NCBI GenBank assembly: GCA_905250025.1
Contig: CAJNOJ010000050.1
Location: 250,135-314,134 of the forward strand
Origin: Adineta ricciae
Lineage: Eukaryota; Rotifera; Eurotatoria; Adinetida; Adinetidae
Reading direction: 5' to 3'
Length of the DNA: 64,000 nt
Made by a program: the position numbers and the translations under genes. Below are positions 11,778-22,900 of the stretch, one piece after another. Numbering within the stretch: the first letter of the stretch is position 1; each line of letters opens with the position of its first letter. The notes beneath the pieces are model-generated. The model made no database searches, was not told the DNA's origin, and worked only from the letters and a program-made list of their open reading frames with translations.

Positions 11778-12969
11778 AACGCTTGCTTGTTACCGCAGTA
11801 ATGATAACTGTATATTGGTATGTACTACTCATATATTATTCAGAATATGATATTTTACGAAGTTGACTATCAGTACGTCATCGAGCACACTTTCGTTACA
11901 GTGAGACGCGAGATATGACGATGTGAGGCCGTGCTCATAGTTTATTACGAACGCAAAAACAAGCTATTTTCGTTTTCCATTACCCTCAGGTAGATGCATT
12001 CACATGCATTAGAGTGAAATGTATACGCCCTCAGAAAGTCAAACAGCCAATAGGAAACATAGGGCCATCGTTTCAAACAAACATAATCATAAGGTAATCA
12101 AATTGCGCTCTTATGAGTTGCATAATAAATTTTGTATTAATACAAATATATCACTAAAACAAACAAATATCCTAGTATGAAATGACCTAAACTTGTTTTG
12201 TTTCCAGTTTGATCCATCGTCAATTTATTGAGTGTTGGCAGGTGGTAGTATCAAAAGTTTCATTAAAACAGAGCAGAAAATCAACAAATGTCATTACGTC
12301 ATGAAAGATGTGCTGTGCTCGGTACATTATATCGTCAAAGTACAATTGTTGTAAACGTTCAAAACATCGTCGAGTATTGAATAGAATACTTCTAATCAGT
12401 GAATGATTTAAATGTCGATGACGGAACACTTCTTCTTGAACGAAGGATGTATTCACATAACAATTCTCGACTTGTACAAGCAATTCTTACAAATTAAAAT
12501 GATTCTAAATACATGTCAGTTTGCTTTTTATGTGAGAAGAATGGCATTTCGAAAATGTCCCTTCAAGGTCGCCCAGAAAACCAAACTTGACGACCAGAAA
12601 CAAGTCCGTATACTTACCGAGCGCTCTCCTCACTTTTGCTAATCCGAAACGAGAAAAAGGGAAGAATATTTCGATCTGGTCTAAATCCGATTAGATGAAT
12701 GATGAAGTAGTTGCCTTTTTTGGAATAGAAAACGAAAAAATATAGCCTTCAAATCGAGATAACTTATGCTTTTTCTCATTTCTCCTTGATTTCATCTTTA
12801 ATCAGATATATTCTGGTTAAACAGATTACGATCAATCATACCCCTAACGTCAATCATTTTTCTGAGCGGCAGATTATTACGAATTTCTCTCTTTTTCTCT
12901 TATCATTGACAGATCGATGCAGGAAAAATCGAATTCGTTTTCAAAAGCTTGATCTATTGTTCAAATAAC
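11778..12969. other. Intergenic, weak coding remnants on the minus strand
   Basis: No intact gene. A minus-strand frame at 12220-12483 reads 87 codons with a protein-like composition (FNTRRCFERLQQLYFDD) but has no recognised domain. A good donor (GCTCGGTAAGTA on the minus strand) near 12615 ends a stretch without an identifiable partner. Part of the decayed-gene region described below. Confidence 0.35.
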
Positions 12970-13277
12970 TAAAGGTTAAAGAAGACTGATGTTGACGAAA
13001 TTCGTCGATACCAATGGTCATAAATAAAATACCAGCAGGATCTTGATTGGCTTCGATTTCGATGAATCGCAAAGTTTGGCAAGGAAAAACAAATATGACC
13101 GTGTTTACTTCGACCAGTGTTCAATGAATTACCTGGCTTCACTTCAGATTTCCGTTCGAGGTTGAAGGCAGCAAAGATAGCACCAATGAATAACAGTAAA
13201 GGAATAAATGTGAACATGTTTCTAATCGATCGAAGAAAGTTCATCGATACGATATTGTGAACAAGGGTTTTCTTCAC
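12970..13277 (-). pseudogene. Frameshifted remnant with an N-terminal signal anchor
   Basis: Minus-strand Met at about 13244 begins MNFLRSIRNMFTFIPLLLFI, a typical signal anchor, followed by ERKSEVKPG. The open frame after that loses protein-like character, while the neighbouring frame becomes protein-like (TLRFIEIEANQDPAGILFMT, then IDEFRQHQSSL) and runs to about 12960. No splice pair reconciles the two: the only GT..AG interval there is about 25 bp. A one-base shift, either real decay or an assembly error, is the simplest reading. Family unknown. Confidence 0.4.
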
Positions 13278-13385
13278 GTTTTATGCGTGTTATAAAATAA
13301 ACTAGACAGATGGTCGATGGAATATGAAGGGAATTGCTTGCCAATGCACAGGCACATAGACTCCCTGAACTAGCATGAAGTATGC

Positions 13386-13680
13386 CTAGATTTCATCGAT
13401 AATAATCTGTAGTTGTTTTCCGACAGCATATTGTAAGATATCATCAGTTAGTTTGTGTGGCTCAACGACAACGACTTCACAAGAACGAAGACCTTGTTGA
13501 CCGTCTTTTCATAGTCATGATAAAAAATTTCTCTGGTTTATATGAGATTTGAATTACATAGTCGAACAAGTACACGAATCGTTTAATTGCGTATCGATCA
13601 CACCATTGCCTGATCCTCGTTTTCTCAAGTTGTTTCTTTGTTTGGATTTTGCCGATATCATATCATTAACAGAATCATTC
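13386..13680 (-). pseudogene. C-terminal fragment of an unidentified protein, probably decayed
   Basis: On the minus strand a stop at 13386-13388 ends a protein-like run (SCEVVVVEPHKLTDDILQYA, then GKQLQIIIDEI). About 50 bp upstream another frame reads IRQWCDRYAIKRFVYLFDY. The two are separated by a repeated GACTAT and do not join cleanly: the splice from GTAATT to AAAAG leaves the second piece out of frame by one. It looks like a single ancestral gene broken by a small indel. I do not recognise the domain. Confidence 0.35.
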
Positions 13681-13717
13681 GAAAGCAGTTAGTAGAAGGC
13701 CTAACGTAGCCGCCTAA

Positions 13718-14208
13718 GATAATACTGCCGACAGTTCGTTTCGACCAAATGATGAATCTGACGATCTAGAAGGTAAACCCGAAGTAGCCACAACAGATAC
13801 TGATCCACGTCTAGCGTTAAAGATATTTCTCTTCAAAGCTGCTCGCGATCAATTTTTCGGAGATCTGCCGTACGAAAAGATAAGAACAGATAGTCGGCTA
13901 TATGCTTGTTGTGCAAGAAAGTCAAAAGAGTGTTCGACTGACGAATTTTACAGTCTAGGAATCTCATTAATATTCGCTTACAATGGAACAAGAGAAGTTT
14001 GACTTAACTAGGTAATCGCAGATGGAAACAAACTGTTCGAAAGTTGTCCCGATTTGCAAATAGAAACAAAAGCAAACAAGTTTGATCCTTTAATGCTGTA
14101 TAAAGAAAATATCCGCTCGATACGAAGCGCTAAATACACATTGTTCAATTTAATAAAACCTGGAAGTCCGTTTTCTTTTTTGAAACGGGCTTCGTAGCGA
14201 CATCTCAT
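13718..14208 (+). pseudogene. Unrecognised coding remnant with two in-frame stops
   Basis: A plus-strand frame from 13718 reads about 94 codons without an ATG start (ESDDLEGKPEVATTDTD, LALKIFLFKAARDQFFGDLP, SLGISLIFAYNGTREV). It meets TGA at 14000-14002 and TAG at 14006-14008, then continues in the same frame with equally protein-like sequence (VIADGNKLFESCPDLQIETK, KFDPLMLYKENIRSIRSAKY) to about 14208. No donor/acceptor pair removes the stops. Continuous protein character on both sides of two stops 6 bp apart indicates a recently decayed gene. The family is unknown. Confidence 0.5.
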
Positions 14209-14209
14209 G

Positions 14210-15380
14210 AGAATATATGATATACGTAGGACTATACGCTTAAGTCTTCGAAAATTCCAAATTTTGACTTTTTTTTGTAAAAAGCAGGATTCTTGGTAGA
14301 ATAACGATAGTTTTTTTTTCAAACAACGCGCCACGAAGAATTCAACTTCTGGGTTGCTCGCCTCACATTAGTCAAAGATAATTTTCTCAATACAAATATT
14401 AGTACTACATTAAACAAAGTACAAATCAAAATCGCATCAACAATACCTACCTGATTACATTGGATAAATGATATATCTATCTTGTATTTCTCACATGAGT
14501 GACAAAGAAGAGTATAAAAAATAATCAGATAGTAAATATTGCAGAATTGCAAGCATAAGCACATAAAATCAGTCAAGTAATGGCAAACATGATGAAAAGT
14601 CTACATTCGCAATTTATCGTAGGAATCGAATTCAGGACGAACGATCCGGCTGTTGGATCCGATGGGGGAAAGCTTTTATTTTTATTTTAGCTCAAAAGAA
14701 ATAGCTTTAAAAAGACGTTGTGATGGGAATACCTGTTGCTGGTCGGCCGGATACCTAGATTCATCCATATCGGACAGTCCGAAGGAAATATAAGTCATAA
14801 TGACAAGATGAGCTGTGGGTATGTCAGTAACCGGTCACCAATGCCACTTAAAGTAAAGAAAACGAGATTGTAACGAATGATATGATGATTGGTAAGATGT
14901 TAGGGCATGAAATGCTTATTAGCCATAACAAGTGACTTAGTCGAAGTTTTTATGTAACACCCTCAAGGAGTGTGTAAATGATTTGGGTATGGTGCCAAAG
15001 TCTTTTGTCAAACTTCGATATATAGCCTTTTTTGTATAATATTCTTCTATCGACGCTTAACCATTGTTTTACATAGCTCTCTCTTCGATCGGAGCAGTTG
15101 CGATCCTGGTAAACATTTTTTTGATTCTTATCGACATAAAATTCTTGTCAATGTATACGATACGATGATAAAGTCAATTGCCGTATTATGATCAGTTGTT
15201 AAACGTGATGCTGCTTTCGTCGTTACCTGTGTACTAAAACACCATCTATATTCCTTTTTCGCGCTGCACGACTGACATCGTTGAAAATTGACACTAGAGA
15301 GAAAAGAAAAAATGAAGCGAAGGGAGAAGGGCAAACAAAAAGAACGAGAAAGGAAAAGAGCTAGAACAGCAACGCATCAA
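14210..15380. other. Intergenic, no supported gene
   Basis: About 1.2 kb upstream of sHSP 3. Minus-strand frames at 14319-14576 and 15128-15334 have no domain or splice support. A short plus-strand stretch near 14610-14700 is open but unrecognised. Confidence 0.5.
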
Positions 15381-15383
15381 CAA

Positions 15384-15401
15384 GAACATTCAAGAATGTT
15401 C
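15384..15401. promoter_or_regulatory. Perfect four-unit heat shock element
   Basis: The sequence GAAcaTTCaaGAAtgTTC is four alternating inverted nGAAn units at exact 5 bp spacing, the consensus binding site of a heat shock factor trimer. It lies about 42 bp upstream of a TATA element and 153 bp before the sHSP 3 ATG, the position expected for a heat-inducible promoter. Confidence 0.9.
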
Positions 15402-15442
15402 TACAAACTGCTCCAACTGTCTGTTTTCCTATATTGCCGGCC

Positions 15443-15452
15443 TATATATATA
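15443..15452 (+). promoter_or_regulatory. TATA element of sHSP 3
   Basis: TATATATATA follows GGCC and precedes CGCGAG, about 100 bp before the start codon and downstream of the heat shock element. It is the likely core promoter. Confidence 0.65.
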
Positions 15453-15553
15453 CGCGAGTGGATCGATGTGACTAGTCATACACATTTCAAACACTTCGCT
15501 TACGATTCATATCTTCGAAATCAACGCTCTTTAAACTGAATTGATTCACCACG

Positions 15554-16491
15554 ATGGCATACTTTCCAATTCGCCGTTATCGTCTTTTCGATGATCCATT
15601 TGATCGCTTCTTTGGTGATCAGCTAGATCTATTCGATCCATGGCGCGACTTCGATACATTTCCAACAGCACTTTCGGTTCGACCGAATGCATTCCGATGG
15701 ATCAACGAACCACTTCGATTAACTCATGGTATTCATCCAAACGAGCCAACATCGCCAGCGCCACATGCAGAAAAATTTCGGGTGCAACTCAATGTGGCTG
15801 GCTTCAATCCTGAAACAATTAAAACAAGGGTCGATGGCCGTAAAATAATTGTCGAAGCCAAACAAGAAGATCGACAACCCGATGGCGACTTCAGTGTCCG
15901 TGAAATTCGTAAAACCTACGAACTTCCCGAGCATGCTGGTAAGTAATCATTATCTTCATAAGTGATCTTGTATTCATAAATGATTCTTATTTACTAGATG
16001 CACAACATATGGCTTCCTATGTAACACCAAACAATATGTTGGTCATCGAAGCACCGATTCGCAATCCCGAAACCGAGCGCCGAATTCAACAAGCCAAAAA
16101 TGAGAATCAAAATTTGGCTCAATTCGGTCAATATCGTGATCCGTTGTTTGATTATGCTGGCTTTTTGGGTGGTTCTGATTTTCAACCACGTATTGTTGAC
16201 AAAGGCAACAACCAAAAACAATTGGAAATGAATCTTGGCATGAAGAACTTCAAGCCCCAAGAAATCAAGGTTTCGGTCAAAAACAACGAACTCATTGTTC
16301 AAGGTGAACATCAGCATAAAGATGCAAATCGTTCAGAACGATCATTCTTCTACAAATCGGCTACATTACCACCCGGAACACAAGTTGATCAACTTCAATC
16401 GCATTTAAGCGATGATGGCCAATTAAAAATTGAAGCACCATACATCGAACAAAAAGAAGGACAAAAGTCAATCGAAAGTCAGAAGAAATAA
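15554..16491 (+). CDS. Small heat shock protein with two alpha-crystallin domains (sHSP 3)
   Basis: Exons 15554-15938 and 15998-16491 encode 292 residues; the 59 bp intron is at the same phase-1 site as in sHSP 1. The N-terminus (MAYFPIRRYRLFDDPFDRFF, LFDPWRDFDTFP) is nearly the same as sHSP 1. Domain 1 is at about 73-151 (FRVQLNVAGFNPETIKTRV, NNMLVIEAP), and domain 2 at about 201-279 (LGMKNFKPQEIKVSVKNNEL, LPPGTQVDQLQ, GQLKIEAP). A Lys/Glu/Gln-rich tail follows. It is the best preserved of the three paralogues and the only one here with a perfect heat shock element, so it is probably the strongly stress-induced copy (inference). AAAATAAAAA follows about 90 bp after the stop. Confidence 0.93.
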
Positions 16492-17893
16492 GATATGAAC
16501 ATTCAAATATAGAGACAGATATCCATGTTCGTATGTTGCGTCTTTTTTTATTTGTAGTATGCTAGTTTGTTCTCGTTTTTAAAAATAAAAAGCTTCGATG
16601 ATCAGAGTTCTGGTCATTCTGAAACAAAACTCTTCCGATTTTTATTTTTGATTAAGCAGAGATAGACAAGAACGAACAACTAGTCGTCGTTCGATGCTAC
16701 TTATCAAGTTCAGTGTAGAAACACAATTGATCTACACGATAGGTGCACTGAAAGCCTTAAGTTTCGAATGAGTTCGTAATAATACGATGGTGGGTCAACA
16801 AAAGCTTTTTATTTTTCCAATATCTTCTCACGGTGAATCTTATTTCCATAAAAATTTCGGGCAAATCAAGAAGTAGGCTGTGGAACCAAAGATAGCTCAT
16901 TTTCATTAATTTCAACCAAAGCCTTTATGGTATTATCACCCGCATGAAGTATGGCAATGTATAATCTTTCAAAGGACGAAGTTCATCTTCAAAATTCAAT
17001 GTATAATGATTAACGAGTAGGTATGAACGTGCGGATAGAAGTGGAATTACACGAGTTAAACGACCAACAAATGCTACTTGAACTGTAGGAAGTTTTTTGA
17101 TAGTACCTAAAGATGGTCATATTGCGTTTTATTCGATAGTTCCGTGAAAGTGGTCAAACAACGATTGGTTTGCCCGTAATACATTTAGCCCCTGTCATAG
17201 CTAGCGTCATCAGACTTTGAATAATGCTTTCTGACGTTCACAGAAGGTGTGTCCAGCTTAGAATGAAACATAGGATTCTTATTTCTCGGCTTCGGTTGTT
17301 GCACTTTGCTTAATGATGATCAACAAGTTGGTAACATGGCTATTTATAGTCAGATGTAAAGAGTAGAATAATCTGCTTAATGTTCATTAGTAAACAAGTG
17401 AATATCCGCAAATTCGATGCAGATTGTGAAGAACTAAAATAACCAAGAATGCGTTCAAGATTAATAATTGCTGTTTCGTATATCAGATTTAAATAAAAAT
17501 ATACATTAATAGCACTTAATACCGTAACTTTATCGCGTACTATTAGCAATTAATGTGTGTCATTAGTATCCATCTCATAAGTTGATCATTCATACGGAAA
17601 GCAAAACTTCTTAGAATTATCTTTTAAAGAATGAGGATGCTGTTGAAATCAGTTAAGAATATATAGTATTTTATTGTTCTATGATGAAAATATTAGGAAC
17701 AAGCCTATTTGATGAGAATCGGCCGGCGTCTTTTTCTTTTTTTTTTGTTTTTTCCACTTTTCATAACAATGATCATAACAACGAGAAGATTAAAAATAGT
17801 CAGTTCTCAAAATCAAAACAGAAAATTTGTTTCACTATGATAATTCTCACTGATGTTGAATATTCTTCTGTTGCTATTGTCTTGTTAATCGAT
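16492..17893. other. Intergenic with a decayed minus-strand coding remnant
   Basis: No intact gene. The minus strand between about 17240 and 16876 keeps protein-like runs in shifting frames: ESIIQSLMTLAMTGAKCITG then a stop, LPTVQVAFVGRLTRVIPLLS, and after a two-base shift IAILHAGDNTIKALVEINEN ending at a stop near 16876. Stops and shifts between them indicate a pseudogene of unidentified family. The plus-strand frame at 17681-17908 is not supported. Confidence 0.4.
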
Positions 17894-19001
17894 TTAATGT
17901 TGACTTAATTCAAATACTCGGATTTGATTATCTGTAAAGCCAGCGAATAATGTTTGACCGTCAGAAGACCATGCCAACGACGTGCATTGTTTTTCTGATT
18001 TGACTTCATCCGCAACGGTTTTCGTTTCCAAATCCCAGATTTTGATTGATGAACCAGTTGCTACAATGACGAAGAAGTCAGTTGGAAAAACTTATCCTCT
18101 CTCAATCATCGCACAACTTACCAGCACAAAGCCAATAACGATTGGGTGAGAAACATAATGAATTGATAATGTCACCGCTTTCAAGTGTGTACAAATGACG
18201 ACCATCGTTAAGATCCCACAACATAGCTTTACCATCGCGACCACCACTAGCACACAATGAACCATCAGGTGATACGGTAACAGTATTGATGTATGATTGA
18301 TGTCCATAATGGTTGGTACGTAATTTGCAATTGCTTAAGTTCCAAACCTTGGTGAAAAATCGAAATGAAAAATTCATATATTGTTCGAAACGAAGAATTT
18401 ACTTTAACGACTTTATCCCAACCAGAAGAAACAATTAATGGATCTTTTTGGTTTGGACTGAAGCGTACGCATGATACCCAATCGTTATGGTTGTCATCAG
18501 CAATGGTATATTTGCCTAAATAGATCAGAAATCGTTTCACAAACAGCCACTAAACTCAAGAGTTTTACATTGTCCAACGGTGTTCCACAATTTAATAGTT
18601 TTATCACGACTACCACTGACAATTTGTCGATTATCAGCCGAAAATGCCACACTCAAAACATCTTTCTTATGACTAACGAATTGTCGAGTGCTTGCCCCGA
18701 CTGATAAATCCCAAAGACGTAAGGAATTATCCCATGAACCACTAACAGCAAAAAGACCATCACTTGATATAACAACATCCGAAACGAAATGCGAATGACC
18801 ACGTAATGCTTTACTTGGTACACCACACGATGTACTTTCGCCACTTGGATCATGTTGGTTGTTTAATTGCCAGATGATGATTGTTTTATCACGCGATGAT
18901 GATAGAACAATATCAGGAAATTGCGGTGTTGTAGCAATTTGAGTGACCCAATCATTGTGACCGACAAGAACGCCTTTTAATCTAAGATGTTCGCTTGACA
19001 T
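17894..19001 (-). CDS. RACK1: RACK1, receptor for activated C kinase (WD40)
   Basis: Exons 18569-19001, 18403-18515, 18122-18347 and 17894-18060 total 939 nt, 312 residues. It is a seven-bladed WD40 propeller that binds the 40S ribosome head and scaffolds PKC and Src signalling. Identity is clear from [101 protein letters not shown] and [14 protein letters not shown], almost identical to the animal orthologue. The first donor (CAAT|GTAAAA) lies upstream of where a simple open frame would end, so unspliced reading gives a false C-terminus. The loop between blades 6 and 7 is shorter than in vertebrates. Start context [10 protein letters not shown] is normal. Confidence 0.97.
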
Positions 19002-19981
19002 TTGTTGTTTTGTTTAACAAGAGATGAGAGATGAGAGTCTAGAGAAAAAAAAGAAGAAATTTTGCTCAGATGTTCGAACTAAACCAACAGAACAAATAGA
19101 GAAAAATCTTTTCTAAGAAATGTAGTCGAATTTTACTTTTAGAGCTTTTACAAACACACGGTAGGTCTGATAATGATGTGAACCAATGAATGCGATCAAT
19201 TGATCTCGCTGAAACCTTTTTGTTAGAAAATTAACAAATTATTTTTACGATATTTTTGCGAAGAAATTTCATCAATTTTATTGATTCGATCATATGAAAA
19301 ATGGATTTTCAACGAAATGGTTTTTCACTACTTCTCTAGATGTCACCACCGGACAAGATCGAACTCGAATTTTCGCCTTCGCGAAAGTTCTGGAATGACA
19401 AAACGGATTGTCACGCATTTATAGTTTTACGCAAATCAGTATTTGAAAAACGTGTTACTACACGACAAATAAAGGTAAACCTAACATCAACAATAATCAA
19501 TATACGTTTGAATGAATTCCACATTTATTTCAAATAAATAATTCTCCCATTCTAGTACATCAACAGACGAACGAATACATAAATATATAAGATTAAATAA
19601 ATAACAATATATAACGAAAGGAAAAGCGACTAAGAGGAGACAAATCGAAACTGAAAGGATCACATACATTCATTTTAATACAAGTTCTTTTTTGCTTTAA
19701 AAGAAAAATATCGCGCATGTGGACGTACGGCTTTTTTTGTGTATTTTTGAAAAGTAGAAGAGTATGAGAAGTAACCCTGTAAATAGAATTCACGCGGAAC
19801 TGAGAGCTCATGTAATCAATTAAGAAATGTTCTTGTGTATATGTTCTATCTGACGAAAAAAAACCTAATTTTTTGTTCACGGACGGTAGAGCAAACGGGA
19901 TGTATGCAGAAAGAACGAAAGTAGAAGGGATAAATCTAATTGTATGATTTGATGTTTGGGTTTGACTAGAATTTTTATCAC
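19002..19981. other. Intergenic, one weak exon-like frame
   Basis: About 1 kb between two minus-strand genes. A plus-strand frame from 19340 (MSPPDKIELEFSPSRKFWND...) ends at a good donor (AAAG|GTAAAC near 19475) but no following exon was found, so it is left uncalled. The rest is AT-rich and holds the RACK1 upstream region and the Dispatched-like 3' UTR. Confidence 0.5.
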
Positions 19982-22900
19982 TCATTCATCTAAATCTTGT
20001 TGATTATTTTCATTCGGATGTCGAGAGCGACGAAAACAACATAACAATCGATTTTTGCAAAATTGACCAATTCGTCGAAACGGGATAGAACCGCATTTGC
20101 CAACGGATCCAATACTAGCACAAAGAGGTAAGAAGAAGAACATTGCAAAGACCCAAGACATAAACACTAAATAAAGGCAGATTGAAGACAAGGAAAACAT
20201 CATTTGATAACATACTAATCGTCATTAGAAATTGACCCATCTGACGGAATGATGTCAGTGCAGATAATGTCATAGAAAATCCGGCGGCAAAAGTTGTAAA
20301 AGCAGCCATAAATACGGCAGAACCAACACGAGATATGGATTCTGTCACGCGTGTTTCACGCTCAGCTTGATGTTCTTTGTATAGCAATCGATACGAGCGA
20401 ATAGCTAAAAGTAGAAAATATGGTTGAACTTTTTTACTTCGAAAGGAATCTGATTTACTGGGAACAGTTTGCACTTCTAGTTTATCCGAAGATGTCGATA
20501 ACGATGCTAAGTAGCGATCTTGAATAGTTTTACGTTTACGTTCGATATCACGTGAGTTTGCATGAATGTAGCCAACACCGAAATGTACAACAAAATCCAC
20601 TGAAAGACCAACAGACATAATCACAATAATAGCTTCGATAATTCCCAATTCCCATTTCAATGCAGCAAAAATGGCAACACTGACCGCTGGAAACAAATAA
20701 AAGACAACACGTTTTTTGCAAAAAAAGACAACGTCATCTTACCGATAGCAAATGTAATTGTAATCAACGCGTAGAGGGCAATAAATAGATTGCCTGATGT
20801 CAGAAAAAGTACTAACAGGGCAATACCGAGAGATGCAATAAGGGATGAATAGGAGCCGACAAGTAATTCACGTTGAACACCGTAGAAAGCAAAACCAGGC
20901 GATGAAAACCATGCGTGTTGTAAGTGTTCCGGCGCATGTCGTTTTATGTATGGATCAAAGAAATTCTTAATTTTAAAGTAGTAGCTATTGTACGAATCAT
21001 AATCAGTACGATTGAGTGCACCTAAATATAGAATGATTCGAATTTACTGGTAAGAAGAAAAATAGAGCGAGGAAATAGATGATTAACGATTGAGAATGTA
21101 CGAGTGAGGGTGTTCGAGTTGTCGTGACAATGTTTTCGTTATCACTTAGTGGAATTTGACGTTTACAAAAAAACATTCATCAACTACCAAAGAGTACCAG
21201 TTATGTTGGAACGAAGGAAACTCTTTCAGTACAATTCTACGCAATGTGAATCACGAACCAACCATGGAGTAGTGTAAGTCAATTGCAGAAAAGGCAACAT
21301 GTTCCTTTGCACTTACTACACGAATTATCGTTCGATTGGAACTAAAGCAATTATCATTTGAGACAAAGTAACCTTTCAATCTCGCTTAGCTTGTCTTAAC
21401 TTTAGTTTGTCAAACTTCCGTTTTTTGACATACCTCGAATAGTAATAATCACAGCAAATGGCCGAACACTTCCATCAATCGGTGATGCTTTGTCGGGTAA
21501 GACAGCCCAATTGACAGAACGTTGCTTATTTAGTTGTCGTTCACAAAAATCTGGTGGAATGTTGTTTGCTCCGGCTGCACCGGTTAAACATTGCATAGCC
21601 GTTCTTAGTGCCGCACGATGATATTCACCTGTTAAGACATCACGTATAGATCCATTCAGATATTTCCGAATCTCACGTCGATCATAACTCTTTTCCAGCT
21701 GAAAGCAGATCGCAATTATAGAAACACGGACGATTACTTTGTAAAACAAACCTGCTCCTTGTAGTACTTCTCTAAAGTTTTGTTGAATAGTTTTCTGTAA
21801 TTCGAATAATTTAGAATTGGATTCTTGCGATTGTTTAATTGTTTCACACTGAGTTTGCTCAGCGTCTTATTAGTTTTCTTCTTTTGTGAATCGATGTAAT
21901 CTTCATGATCCGATTCATCCTCTTCAATTCGATATCCGATCGGTCGCACAGTTTCCCGAACTAAGTTCTCTATCAGACTTGTATTCAGTTGAGACAAATG
22001 TTTAATCATTCCTAGATGATCTGTAACTGACAGATTTTGTCGTGCCCGATCATCAGCGACTTTGGCTACCAAAATGTTGTCCGATGTCAACTAAATGAAC
22101 CAAAATTTCTAATTGAAATGATTATTCTAATCGACATACTTGATAAAATGCTTCGAAATCTTTATCTAAATCATAATTTGAACCGAACAGATCAGATCGT
22201 GTGCCCAGATCGGCTATGAATTGTTTGAAAAAATCCAGCGTGCGTTGTTGCTCAAGATACAATGGCATGAGATGAAGATGACCTCGGTCATTCATATCAA
22301 ATATGTATCCATCATCAATATCACGTATGCCAAATATGAACGAAACAGCTGGATAAGCAAACAAGCGTTTTTCTTCTTTCGAGTAGCCATTGAACTTATT
22401 TTTCATGGAAAATTCGTATATTTCCATTGGATTGTCTTTTAGAAAAAATGCTACTTTTTGTGTTGATGGTACTTGTAGTTTCGGATAATGAAATACTCCA
22501 ACGAGGCCTACGAGAACCGAAGATTAATATTGACAGTGCAATACAAAACGTCACAAACCTAAGATGCCCATGGGCAAAAAAAGTAAAACCAACAAAAAGC
22601 GTAGATTAATAATGATGAACGGCATAAGATAGCCAAACGTGTACTGACGAATATCTCGGCAGATTGTTGCAAGCCGGCGACATAGCTTTCCTGTTGATTC
22701 ATCTGGAGATGGATCAACGACGGTCGTCAATCGAATCGATAACAAACGTGAAACAATATTTTGAATGTATTTTTCATAAATAATCTAGACAAATGGAAAT
22801 CAAAGCGTTTCATCGACTACAATTCGAATTCTTAACTTACAGCGAATGCGGCTATTGCTGTAACTGTAATAACAAAATACAGTAAAATGCAAGTACCAGT

